Source of the DNA: Lineus longissimus
Lineage: Eukaryota; Nemertea; Pilidiophora; Heteronemertea; Lineidae
Assembly: GCF_910592395.1 (NCBI RefSeq)
Contig: NC_088318.1
Location: 11,408,349 to 11,472,348 of the forward strand
Reading direction: 5' to 3'
Length of the DNA stretch: 64,000 nt
Of this stretch, positions 12,001-21,526 are shown one piece after another. Both the position numbers and the translations under genes were made by a program. The notes beneath the pieces were generated by a model. The model had not been told where the DNA came from and did no database searches. It saw only the letters and a list, made by a program, of their open reading frames with translations. Every line of letters begins with the position of its first letter. The stretch's first letter is position 1.

Positions 12001-14967
12001 GCTCAAGAAGTCATTTGTACAAAAATCACTGTAGCTGTCACAAATCCATTGGCAAAAACAATAAAAGACAATAAAAAATGTGTGCGACGGAACTGCAACT
12101 TGGCATCTCTTGCCACATCTTGGCACTGTCTGCTCGTTTCATTCCATCATTTGAGGGCAACCTGGGAAACTTAAGAATTCATTTGCCAATCCTTCATGCT
12201 AGTTTTAGAAACCTCGTCTCACCTGTACATTGATTTGGTCTCCTAACCCAGAGGGTGTCTTGGCCATCAGTCCCAGAACTCGTGCTATAGAGGCCGGGGT
12301 GATCTCTCGTACACCAAACTGCACCAGCGTCGTACGACATTCTTCAATGCTGGCAGTGCAACTGTAGCCAACCTCTACGATCATATCAGCCAATGAACTC
12401 TCATTCTGCAAAGGAAAGGCTCACGAATACAATAACAGAACACACCACGGTTTTTTTAGAAATGAAATTGGGAACAAATCCAGTGATCGAATATAATTTC
12501 AGAGTTACCTTCAGTACACATAGGTTGACCAGGCCATTCTGAGATATCTCCGGTTTTCAGAGGAAACTTGTAACAACCCAACAATATGAAAGTCCTAAAT
12601 AATTTCAGCCCCTCTTAAATACCAGAACTAGATAGACTTGAAAAGCATCATTCTGAGAGGCGGAGTACGTCGTTTTTCCGACTCACTTCCATCTGAAATA
12701 ATTTCAAACCCAGCCTTCTTGCTGAATTCAGGCAATCTATAATGTTGTTAAAACCACTCACCATTGCTTTTGGCATGTTGACAGCGTCCAATGTAATCCT
12801 TGGGATCGCTGGGTCTTGTTTGTCTGGGTAAAGCAGCGGGAAAAGGACAATCGGAACTCGATCAACAGGAAAATCTGGAAGTACAGGTATCAAGAAAAAC
12901 TTAAAAGCCTAGTTAAACATGTGATCTAGGGCTTGGTGGATTCCTACTCTTAGGCCGAGCACCACCAAGAAAAAATTTCTGACCATGAAAAAGATATAGC
13001 TCTGTCTCCTGTCATAAGTTTCATTTCCATCCATTGGTAAAACAGTGGGAATCACAACGCATGGCTGTTGTCCTCTGTGTTGGCAGAATCACCAGAGTTT
13101 GGAGTCAAACCCCTAAGGCATATAACCAGAAGCGAGTTCAGAACAATATGTTTTCCCTCCACCATACTTCACCAGCCATCAGTTGGTCCAACTGCTTACC
13201 TTTTCTGAGTGCCTTAAGAAAAGCTTCCTTTTGGTCAGTACCAATGCCAAACTGGTCCCGTCTCTGCAGGAACTGAGTCAATAACAAGTGGACGACCTCA
13301 ACAGCCGTGTCCTGGAGGCCTCCTTCTTGAACACTGGCTGTGTCTGGAGAAAGTGAAAGAATGGTGAGACCAAAACAGACAAAAAAATCATCCTAAATGT
13401 ACAATAGGATGGCAGTCAGCCCGATAGATTCAGATCTTAACTTGCTGCATATCAAGCAGAGCAGAGCATGTTGACATTTCAGTGACCACACATGCTATTA
13501 CCAAAAAGGATTAGATACACAAAGAACTTGAAGCGATTGCGTCAACAGCGGGCTGGTGTGTCTACGTACCTAAATCTATATAAGACCTGAGAAGATCAGG
13601 TAGTTTCTGCTTCACAAATTGAGCAGCGTAATTCCTTGTCTCAGGGATCTGAGAGCTGAGTAAGGCCAAGCCTAGTAAGACTTCCTGCACGCGAGTGAGG
13701 CGTAGGACCTTGCTGATCTGGGAGAAGAGCTGAGCAGTTGGCTTTAGGCTCTGCAACAAAGATGAGTGACGATGAGCTATTGAGACAGTAACACCAAGCC
13801 TGGTATAGGACTTGGTCCAATGCTAGGCTTGGTGTTGAGTAAAAGTTGCTTTCTGGGCCTTTTTGAATATACCGATGTAACACTAATGCAATTGCATTGT
13901 TGTGTAGGATAGCGGAAAAGTGTGAACTCCACTATAAAAGCAAAGTTGGCAACCTCCATTTTTAAAATCAACTGATTTCAAGCAATTTCTTTAGCCACCC
14001 ATACTTGATTGTGGGTCTGTTGGAATTTCCGCCGGATTGGATTGACGATGAAGGAGACTTTCAGAATTGACTTAGAACGTTGATTAATTGGCACGACTCC
14101 TCAACAGAGGTGTTGATATCGGTGGTTCAAGAGATATAGGTACCTTCTGGTGATGTAGCGGGCTATCAACTGCGTAGCACAATGCCGATATGAAGTTCGG
14201 TTTGGATGTGAGCGATGCACACTCTTGAATCAAGAATTGTGTCTGAAAAGAGAATGTCAATTTCGCTATAAAATTCAGGAAAAATAAAGAAGAAATTTGC
14301 CGTAGGTTCAACAATTCAACTACATCAGTTTATAGGCACACCAGCCTGGTCTCGACACACAGAAACCCAAGATCTCACATTATGAAACATTGTCATTAAG
14401 CAAACGTCTTTCTTGCCGTCATCACACTTTCTAGACTTACTTGGTGAAAGTCTTTGCCACTGCTTTTACCATCACCACCAAAATCAACGTGGGAGAATAG
14501 ACACCTGAACAGATGCCGATCAGCCTCAGCTCCGTGCTGGGCAACAAGCTGCAAAAACAAAATTTATAATAGAATGAAAATTCATCATAAAGAAAGAAAC
14601 GCATTTTTATTATCATTTATATTATTACAATATCATGATACATCGGGTAGTGTACCACTGCTTGGATTTTGTCAAATTATTAGCGGCTCTCCCACATGTA
14701 TAATTATTGTATTGTGCAATAGTAATGGCGGCATTGGCGCCCCATATAAAAATGGCCGTTTTCGTCGCGTCTTCTGGGGCCAAATTCACACCGTATTTCT
14801 TCCTTCTGAAGAGTACAAACCATCCCAAATATCCCGTAGTTTGATTCTACAATACTCAAACTTACATGAGAGATTTCTGCGACGCTCGACTTGTAATTTT
14901 TCTTCGTCAAATTTGCCACTAAATAACTGATTTGAGACAAGGCAAAGGACAGGGAGTCCAGATTCAT
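1..14967 (-). CDS. CNOT1: CCR4-NOT complex subunit 1, N-terminal 1535 codons
   Basis: Scaffold of the cytoplasmic CCR4-NOT deadenylase. The start matches vertebrate CNOT1 ([17 protein letters not shown]). Coding exons, 5' to 3' on the minus strand: 14967-14866, 14548-14441, 14242-14144, 13750-13570, 13343-13200, 12874-12762, 12405-12223, 11698-11588, 11222-10927, 9537-9405, 9202-9089, 8611-8498, 8141-8019, 7683-7523, 7129-6988, 6779-6548, 6296-6135, 5849-5665, 4751-4437, 4014-3688, 3523-3341, 3004-2888, 2601-2491, 2121-1987, 1683-1476, 1043-757, 469-329, 78-<1. All borders are GT-AG and the phases add up to 1535 codons. The exon at 4751-4437 ([17 protein letters not shown]) belongs to the MIF4G-like region known to bind tristetraprolin. 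Exons 3523-1987 cover the CAF1-binding MIF4G region. Exons 1043-1 open the CNOT9-binding region. The exons at 6779-6135 form a Gln/Ser/Pro-rich linker with a short polyQ. Most introns are 200-500 bp, and ten carry snoRNA candidates. The C-terminal NOT1 domain lies beyond the left edge. Confidence 0.97.
558..621 (-). ncRNA. intronic box C/D snoRNA candidate, family C copy 1
   Basis: It lies in the CNOT1 intron 756-470, on the host strand, and is about 64 nt long. The ends TGCT and AGCA can pair. A C-box core TGATGA follows the 5' stem and a D box CTGA precedes the 3' stem. An internal D' box (CTGA, plus-strand 588-591) is preceded by the guide AACTAGGACGGT. That guide is complementary to ACCGUCCUAGUU, which I recall as a conserved 18S rRNA segment in many invertebrates. 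By the box+5 rule the methylated base would be the U of ACCG-U-CC. The same guide recurs in the copy at 1115-1178. Boxes and stem are seen; the target is inferred. Confidence 0.8.
1115..1178 (-). ncRNA. intronic box C/D snoRNA candidate, family C copy 2
   Basis: It lies in the CNOT1 intron 1475-1044, on the host strand, and is about 64 nt long. Terminal stem CTGCT/AGCAG, C box GTGATGA, D' box CTGA, a C'-like TGACTGA, and D box CTGA are all present. The guide upstream of D' is the same AACTAGGACGGT as in the copy at 558-621, while the second half has diverged. This looks like duplication into a neighbouring intron with the first guide kept. Confidence 0.82.
2228..2306 (-). ncRNA. intronic box C/D snoRNA candidate, unrelated guides
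   Basis: It lies in the CNOT1 intron 2490-2122, on the host strand, and is about 79 nt long. The terminal stem is TCTGCT/AGCAGA. C box ATGATGA, D' box CTGA, C'-like CATGACTGA and D box CTGA follow in the canonical order. The guides are GATGTGACACAGT before D' and AAGAAGTTATT before D. The second has a partial complement to an AACUUCUUA stretch that I recall from 18S rRNA, but I cannot assign a target. Confidence 0.78.
3150..3190 (-). pseudogene. decayed family A snoRNA copy
   Basis: In the CNOT1 intron 3340-3005 the 5' half of a family A snoRNA is recognisable: GAGC, GTGATGA and a guide close to GTCTCATTCGT. No D box or closing GCTC follows in the next 100 bases. It has probably lost its 3' half and its function. 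Confidence 0.5.
5924..5988 (-). ncRNA. intronic box C/D snoRNA candidate, family A (18S guide)
   Basis: It lies in the CNOT1 intron 6134-5850, on the host strand, and is about 65 nt long. Terminal stem GAGC/GCTC, C box ATGATGA and D box CTGA are intact. The guide GTCTCGTTCGT precedes a degenerate D' box, ATGA. The guide pairs over 11 bp with ACGAACGAGAC, a universally conserved 18S rRNA segment. The predicted methylated base is the A before CGAGAC. From memory, vertebrate SNORD30 acts on the same segment. This is the shortest copy in its family. Confidence 0.8.
7329..7405 (-). ncRNA. intronic box C/D snoRNA candidate, family A (18S guide)
   Basis: It lies in the CNOT1 intron 7522-7130, on the host strand, and is about 77 nt long. 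Terminal stem GAGC/GCTC, C box GTGATGA, guide GTCTCGTTCGT, D'-like ATGA, and D box CTGA are present. Between D' and D a short internal hairpin can form (CCAG...CTGG). The segment GGCAAAGATTACAT before D is shared with the copies at 10729 and 11300. Confidence 0.82.
7783..7879 (-). ncRNA. intronic box C/D snoRNA candidate, family B (28S guide)
   Basis: It lies in the CNOT1 intron 8018-7684, on the host strand, and is about 97 nt long. It has a terminal stem TTGAGC/GCTCA, C box ATGATGA and D box CTGA. The scaffold matches family A, but the guide reads ATCTCGTTAAT before ATGA. This is complementary over 11 bp to AUUAACGAGAU, which I recall from a conserved 25S/28S rRNA segment. The rest of the internal loop differs from family A. 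Confidence 0.8.
8266..8360 (-). ncRNA. intronic box C/D snoRNA candidate, family B (28S guide)
   Basis: It lies in the CNOT1 intron 8497-8142, on the host strand, and is about 95 nt long. Terminal stem AGAGC/GCTCT, C box ATGATGA, guide ATCTCGTTAAT, D'-like ATGA and D box CTGA are intact. The middle holds an internal stem-like stretch (GACAGGG...CTGTC) not shared with the copy at 7783. Confidence 0.8.
9640..10702. repeat. three diverged ~300-bp repeats, (GAC)n tract and terminal hairpin
   Basis: Inside the CNOT1 intron 10926-9538 a unit of about 300 bp recurs. The landmark GACCTCTGTGACCTT falls at 9732, 10046 and 10347 (the last with slight change), and the same phrases about gene-free text repeat around it. 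A GAC trinucleotide tract follows at about 10620-10660. The block ends in a perfect 11-bp hairpin (10677-10687 with 10692-10702, loop GCTA) directly followed by AAAA. The layout resembles the tail of a non-autonomous mobile element; the class is undecided, with SINE-like or Helitron-like both possible. Confidence 0.6.
10729..10810 (-). ncRNA. intronic box C/D snoRNA candidate, family A (18S guide)
   Basis: It lies in the large CNOT1 intron 10926-9538, close to its 5' end, on the host strand, and is about 82 nt long. The terminal stem is perfect (TTGAGC/GCTCAA). C box GATGATGA, guide GTCTCGTTCGT, D'-like ATGA and D box CTGA are present. It follows the repeat cluster at 9640-10702 but is not part of it. 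Confidence 0.85.
11300..11376 (-). ncRNA. intronic box C/D snoRNA candidate, family A (18S guide)
   Basis: It lies in the CNOT1 intron 11587-11223, on the host strand, and is about 77 nt long. Stem GAGC/GCTC, C box GTGATGA, guide GTCTCGTTCGT, D'-like ATGA, an internal hairpin (CCAGCAT/ATGTTGG) and D box CTGA are present. Apart from a few substitutions it matches the copies at 7329 and 10729. Confidence 0.83.
11908..12006 (-). ncRNA. intronic box C/D snoRNA candidate, family B (28S guide)
   Basis: It lies in the CNOT1 intron 12222-11699, on the host strand, and is about 99 nt long. Terminal stem TTGAGC/GCTCAA is perfect. C box GATGATGA, guide ATCTCGTTAAT, D'-like ATGA and D box CTGA are intact. 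It is the copy nearest the 5' end of the host gene. Confidence 0.82.
13790..13836. repeat. perfect 12-bp inverted repeat in a CNOT1 intron
   Basis: AACACCAAGCCT at 13790-13801 faces its exact complement at 13825-13836 across a 23-base loop, in the intron 14143-13751. It could be a tiny foldback element or an RNA hairpin. No snoRNA boxes are seen. Confidence 0.6.
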
Positions 14968-15260
14968 AATTCCATAAGTAAAGCTCCGAAAGCCCCAAAT
15001 GGAATGAAGCTTTCTGTCTAGCAATACAAGAAACGCAAGAAAAGAATGTTAAGTTTGTAAACAATCCAAAAAGGGGATAAAGAAAGCTCGTCATGAGCGA
15101 TTCTTTGTACTCAATTCGAGTCGTAAATATAATGGCGCACTGCACCCGGCAGCCATTTTGGTTTCTTCCTCCTCGAGGTGGGAAACCCCCTCATTATGAA
15201 TTGAGTCTAAAACGAGGCTGGGGAAATTCCGTTGACGTCAAAGTGCGAATATTTTTAGGG
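14968..15260 (-). promoter_or_regulatory. CNOT1: CNOT1 5' UTR intron and probable promoter
   Basis: The start-codon exon has a splice acceptor just after 15018 on the minus strand (pyrimidine-rich tract, then TAG), so the 5' UTR is split and an untranslated exon should lie further upstream. Near 15140-15160 there is a motif reading AAAATGGCTGCC on the minus strand. It resembles the YY1-type motif found at TATA-less housekeeping start sites. A perfect cAMP-response palindrome, TGACGTCA, sits at 15233-15240. The motifs are visible; the start site itself is inferred. Confidence 0.5.
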
Positions 15261-18190
15261 GATAATGACTTCAGTGTGTTAATCAATCCTTGGCCGACAA
15301 AAGTCCTGCTGGGCGCGCCAAAAATATGATATACCTGAGGAGGTGTCTCAGGAAGGCCAGGGTGTGACCTAATTGTCACAATGATAGTCAGGCTATAATA
15401 CAATAATGTCGGGAAGTGGAGACAGAGTTGCCCAAAAGCACAAGAATCTTTCAAACACACAAGACTCAATCTGAAGAAGACATACATTATAACTCTGTCT
15501 TCTCTGTATGTGGCAGGGTCGAGCTATTGCGTCAGATCCTAGGATGAGACGAATAATTTGATCGACTATGTTCTTATATTGAGTGTTGACTGGCTCCAGA
15601 TATCAGACCCTATTGCTGACTTTGAGCTGGATGTGGGTCAATCCCGGCTCCGGTCATGTAATGATATGAAGCAAAATACAAGTTGTAGTGTCTCCTCCAG
15701 GGGTGTGACTGTCTTCGGAGAGTGTGCGACTAACAGACATAAGTCATAAGTTGGTCAATTCGACACATACAAATCTCTCCGATTTTCATGATCAAGACCC
15801 TAGCACCTTGAAAAAGTTCCAATGATTCTAAATTGTTTAATTAGCGTTGAGACATGTCAGAATTTGACATACATGTACGTATAAGTCAAATTCCGCAACT
15901 CGTAGGTTTGTTTTTCGGAGTGTTCCTCCTTCTAGACGGCTAGAGCCCCCCCCCCCCAAAAAAAACACACACACGACATAGTGCAATAAATAAGTCAAAC
16001 AGAATGTCCTGGTAAAAAAAGTGTTTTAAACCGCTTTTAGCGCAACTCCATGTATATATTGATTGTTTATACACAAAATCTACCAAAACCAGTGTGTATT
16101 TCAATAACTAACGCATGAAATCAATGTTCTCCACATGTTTAGTGATATTAGAAAGGCATATTGACTATTCGACAGGTCAATAGTTAAAGTAGGGATATCA
16201 GATTTTCATTCGCAGCAAATTAATTGGGCTTGAAATAAAAAGGCAGCGTTCGATTCTCAGAATGACTCGCACTCTGAGGGACCGTAAGAAGTGCGGACTT
16301 CATTTGGAGTAAAATCGATATATTGATGATATCTACGCTTGCATTATACATATACAAATATAATAAATATCATGAATATACATAATAAACATCTGGACAA
16401 CAACTTCAATTCGAGGCCGTGGTGGTGATGGTGTTGTATTTCATCTTGATGAGGTATGAATAAGTCCGGCGAAGAACAATGCAGATCATTGTCGTTTTTG
16501 TAAGATATTTCTCAGTAGATGTGCAACACTATGAAAGAAAGTTAAATCACCTAACCTCGCCCTACGGACCTGAAATATCGAGAGGCGGGGTACAATGAAA
16601 ACCACTGGTGCCAGGATATATAGAAGAGGACGGTGGTTACTACCGGGCCTGAGCGAAACAGTGAGACAATGATGTCTTCTGGTCTGCATACAAGACGGGA
16701 CCCCCAGACCACTTTTTAACCCTTATATCATGATATTGGCATAAAAATGGGCTGATTTGCATAGTTTCGTCCATCCCAATGAAACGTGGTAATTTCCGAC
16801 ATGAAATTAGATACATCAGTACTTGAACGAATAAACCAAGATTTCAACTGAAAAATCAATTGTTGAATTATGTGACTTTCCGAGTGAATTTCGAGTTAGG
16901 AATGTCGGAGCGCTTAGCTAGTCTCCAACGATATGTTGTATACCATGACCCACAGAATATTGCCCGTCAGCTATGATAGTATCAAACGTGAGCGAGATTT
17001 GGCCAGAGATAGAAAAATCTCAACAAAATGCTATCTGGCTGCAGACTATATTGTGTCAGGAGACGTCTCGTTTTTCATGGACAATAGCCTATCATTGCAT
17101 CATTTTCATTGACAACCTCTTGACCTGTCCCGCTGATGATGGTGACGACTGGATGCGACTGAAAAATTTTAATGAGTGAAAGTCACTGCCCGGGACGTAT
17201 GAGAGGAGAATCGGCTGTTGCAAGAGACTGAGTTGGTCAATAAAGAGCTTTGGGCGACAGATGGAAGTCATAAACTCGTCAGGTTTAGAAGGGAGCAGAC
17301 CATCCAAAATTTTGTTCTTCGTTGAAAAGACAAAAGGTAGGACTTATTGTTTCGTTTACATTTCTTTTAAGAAAAAAGATCGTCAGTATTTTTTGTCTCA
17401 AGGTTTCATTCTTTGTTTTGACCTTCTTTAGTTCACCTGCATCATAGCTGCGTCCGACAGTGGAATGGAACTTTTTCTCCCCCTCATAAACGTCACGACC
17501 TCTCGCCTTCGGAATGGGGCCGCTTTAGCAAACTCCAGCTATCTGGCTACTATTTATATATCCGTATCAGAACTTTTAAATTGTATTGCGGTTTTTTATG
17601 GCTCCTTATCATCCAGCTGCTTCTTGTAAATACCAAAATCATCTGCGCTAGGATTTCAATATCATTTTGGGCCCATCATTATTATAAATCTTAAAATAAA
17701 AAGTCATTCAGTGTCCTTATTATATCCATGTCCGGCTTATGCCTCATTCTGTTCACAGCCGGTTCAGAGGAAGGTGCGTGTCCTAACTAACTGGCACAAC
17801 CTTTAGGCCAGTTTCATTTACTTACCTTATGGCTTTAAGCCTCTCTTATCAAAAATAATTTTTCCCAACAAGTTCCTTTCTCGTTCCGGGCTTTTCTCTG
17901 TTAAAAACAACCCAGTTCTGGGATGTTCACAACTTTTGTATATAGTTACATCCCCGGAGGAGACACCACAAATTGTATTACCGTCTCATCCGTTCTCACC
18001 AAGGTTATCCATTACCGTATAATTCTCTCGCCGAGCTAGAGTGCCGACGCGAGATCTTCCTTTCAACTTTATCCACACTTGCCAATGAGTCAAATGTACC
18101 AGTCCTTGGGGGCTGTGACGGCTTCTGGTTGAGTTTGCAGCATGTTTGTTTCTCGTTTTGTATGTTCATGTGTAGTTTTTGACTCTGTAT
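15261..18190. other. gene-poor interval between CNOT1 and the small secreted gene
   Basis: No convincing exon is seen on either strand. The interval holds a poly-C/poly-A tract near 15947-15965, AT-rich stretches, one copy of the dispersed motif ATATCGAGAGGCGGRGTA near 16575-16592, and an imperfect inverted repeat pair (15676-15711 and 17942-17978) about 2.27 kb apart. The pair might mark the ends of an old DNA element, but no transposase remnant is visible between them. Confidence 0.45.
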
Positions 18191-18252
18191 AGCCCATTCG
18201 GGTATGTTTGAATTCAATAATTTGATTTGAATTTGAATCTCCTGGCAGGAAG

Positions 18253-18901
18253 GTGATCATGAAAACCGCTGTGTTGGTGTTCGTCGGAGTGATCCTAGTG
18301 CAACAGACCCTTGGTCAGTTCATGTCGGAGAATAAAGTAAAGTGCACGCTTGGATCGTCGGACTACGCCTACCAAAACATGGTCCTGAAACATGCCTGCT
18401 GCCACAAGGTCAACAACTGCTTTTGTGAGATGAGAGACCAAGCCAATCCGACCGTTATCCACTGGTGCAATGCCCCGGTAAGTATGTCAACTGTCAACGT
18501 GTTCTCATACCGAAATACGATTACCGGACAAAGTCACAACATCAGTGTTTCGTCCGAGGGGCATGTATTCCTTAACCCACATTGGGCATGTATAGGAGAG
18601 CAGGCAACCCATCATCAGCCTGAATCATTACCTGGTAAGGGATAAGGCAAGTCTTCCACGCTTTTAGTCTACAATGGCCACCGTCCCAGGATGTGCCGCT
18701 ACCTCCATGGCTCGGACCAACCTACGCCCATACTGTTGTGAAAAATGATGTTCCAATCACAATTTCTTGTTGTCGTCATCCCCTCGTCTATCGTAATCAT
18801 CACACTTTACATTGTATTTCCAGATCACCGCAGACCGTGTGTTGAGCATCATTGAGAAACTTCTCGATATGCTAAAAGCGCAGGTGGCAGCGAAGAAATA
18901 A
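18253..18901 (+). CDS. small secreted six-cysteine peptide, unknown function
   Basis: There are two coding exons, 18253-18477 and 18824-18901, joined by a phase 0 GT-AG intron, giving about 100 residues. The first 20 or so form a signal peptide (MIMKTAVLVFVGVILVQQ) with likely cleavage after TLG. The mature part has cysteines spaced C-x17-CC-x5-C-x-C-x13-C, then an amphipathic helix-like tail (RVLSIIEKLLDMLKAQ). An acceptor-like site just upstream (CTCCTGGCAG, ending near 18249) suggests a 5' UTR exon further left. AATAAA signals occur at 18925-18930 and 18970-18975. The next Met at 18259 is an equally good start. I do not recognise the family. Confidence 0.8.
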
Positions 18902-19189
18902 GTGCTCGTCTACCACAAATTCATAATAAACATGATTCCATTGCTAATGTAAACTATCTATGTGTCTAGAATAAAATTGAGTTAATCTACCAAAATGCGT
19001 CATGTGTTCAAATCGGTCTTATCCCATGACCTTCTGATTGTGACGTTGTCCTCATGAGACCAATTGGGATGCATGGATTGTTACAATCTTAAGCTGTAGA
19101 GACACTCTCTGCGATTTTCTCCGAACAGACACTTGCTCCATCTCATCTCTACCAATACGTTGTTTCTCGATCAATATGAAGGAAGAGGT

Positions 19190-21065
19190 CCAAATTTAGG
19201 GATGTCCCTCGTCTTTGGGTTGTCCATTAATCAATGAAGACAAGGACAACATTTCGGGATGCCCCTTGTCTTTGGGTTGTCCATTAATCAATGGAGGACA
19301 AGGACAACATTTAGGGCTGCCCCTTGTCTTTGGGTTGTTCATTAATCAATGGAGGATAAGGACAACATTTAGGGCTGCCCCTTGTCTTTGGGTTGTTCAT
19401 TAAACAATGGAGGACAAGGACAACATTTAGGGCTGCCCCTCGTCTTTGGGTTGTCCATTAATCAATGGGGAACAAGGGCAACATTCAGGGATGCCCGTCG
19501 TCTTTGGGTTGTCCATTAATCAATGGAGGACAAGGACAACATTTAGGGCTGCCCCTCGTCTTTGGGTTGTCCACTAATCAATGAAGACAAGGACAACATT
19601 TAGGGATGCCCCTCGTCTTTGGGTTGTTCATTAATCAATGGAGGACAAGGACAACATTTCGGGATGCCCCTCGTCTTTGGGTTGTTCATTAATCAATGGA
19701 GGACAAGGACAACATTTAGGGATGCCCCTCGTCTTTGGGTCGTTCATTAATCAATGGAGGACAAGGACAACATTTAGGGATGTCCCTCGTCTTTGGGTTG
19801 TCCATTAATCAATGGAGGACAAGGACAACATTTAGGGATGCCCCTCGTCTTTTGGTTGTTCATTAATCAATGGAGGACAAGGACATCATTTAGGGCTGCC
19901 CCTCTTCTTTGGGTTGTCCATTAATCAATGGGGGACAAGGGCAACATTCAGGGATGCCCGTCGTCTTTGGGTTGTCCATTAATAAATGGAGGACAAGGAC
20001 AACATTTAGGGCTGCCCCTCGTCTTTGGGTTGTCCATTAATCAATGGAGGACAAGGACAACATTTAGGGATGCTCCTCGTCTTTGGGTTGTTCATTAATC
20101 AATGGAGGACAAGGACAACATTTAGGGATGCCCCTCGTCTTTGGGTTGTCCATTAATCAATGGAGGACAAGGACAACATTTAGGGCTGCCCCTCGTCTTT
20201 GGATTGTCCATTAATCAATGGAGGGCAAGGACAACATTTAGGGCTGCCCCTCGTCTTTGGGTTGTCCATTAATCAATGGAGGACAAGGACAACATTTAGG
20301 GATGCCCCTTGTCTTTGGGTTGTTTATTAATCAATGGAGGACAAGGACAACATTTAGGGCTGCCCCTTGTCTTTGGGTTGTCCATTAATCAATGGAGGAC
20401 AAGGACAACATTTAGGGCTGCCCCTTGTCTTTGGGTTGTCCATTAATCAATGGAGGGCAAGGACAACATTTAGGGCTGCCCCTCGTCTTTGGGTTGTCCA
20501 TTAATCAATGGAGGACAAGGACAACATTCAGGGCTGCCCCTTGTCTTTGGGTTGTTTATTAATCAATGAAGGACAAGGACAACATTTAGGGCTGCCCCTT
20601 GTCTTTGGGTTGTCCATTAATCAATGGAGGACAAGGACAACATTTAGGGCTGCCCCTTGTCTTTGGGTTGTTCATTAATCAATGGAGGACAAGGACAACA
20701 TTTAGGGCTGCCCCTTGTCTTTGGGTTGTCCATTAATCAATGGAGGACAAGGACAACATTTAGGGATGCCCCTCGTCTTTGGGTTGTCCATTAATCAATG
20801 GAGGGCAAGGACAACATTTAGGGATGTCCCTCGTCTTTGGGTTGTCCATTAATCAATGGAGGACAAGGACAACATTTAGGGATGCCCCTCGTCTTTGGGT
20901 TGTCCATTAATCAATGGAGGACAAGGACAACATTTAGGGATGCCCCTCGTCTTTGGGTTGTCCATTAATCAATGGAGGGCAAGGACAACATTTAGGGATG
21001 TCCCTCGTCTTTGGGTTGTCCATTAATCAATGGAGGACAAGGACAACCTTTAGGGATGTCCATAG
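19190..21065. repeat. 58-bp minisatellite, about 32 copies
   Basis: A unit of 58 bp, containing GTCTTTGGGTTGTCCATTAA and GGACAAGGACAACATT, repeats head to tail for about 1.87 kb. Copies differ mainly at a few transition sites (CTCGTC/CTTGTC, GTCC/GTTC, GATG/GCTG), and the last units near 21060-21170 are degenerate. Since 58 is not a multiple of three, long reading frames do not persist and it is unlikely to be coding. It separates the small secreted gene from the 3' end of the ankyrin gene. Confidence 0.95.
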
Positions 21066-21526
21066 TCTTCAAGATAGAGCCTCGTGATCAACAGAGGACA
21101 AGGACTTAATTTTGGGACGTTCCTAGTCTTCAAGAGCGTCCCTTAATCAATGGGGGACGAAGACTTTTGGTGCCCCAATCTATTTTAATGCCTGTACATT
21201 GTATTCTCCCTTGAAATCGTCAGACACAAACAACGTAAAAATACTTTTATAGTTTTCTTCTAAAGTTCATGAATATGAACATACAAAGAACTGGAATAAT
21301 GCACCAATTATTGAATTAACACAATTTTAAAAGCATGTAAATTGCTAAGTGCATTTTCACATGTATTAAAAGTGAAAAGCAAAAGCTACAACTGCAAGTG
21401 CACGTACCATTGTTTTGACACAATCACATCCTGTAACATGGGCGAGTCACTTTGTTTTCTGCAAGTCTTTAGATTAATATTCCCTTACAAGAATGCACAC
21501 AGCCCGACTAATATCACGCAGCAGTG

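Noticed and set aside
19190-21065. Minisatellite as a coding array
   Set aside because: The 58-bp period breaks the frame in each unit.
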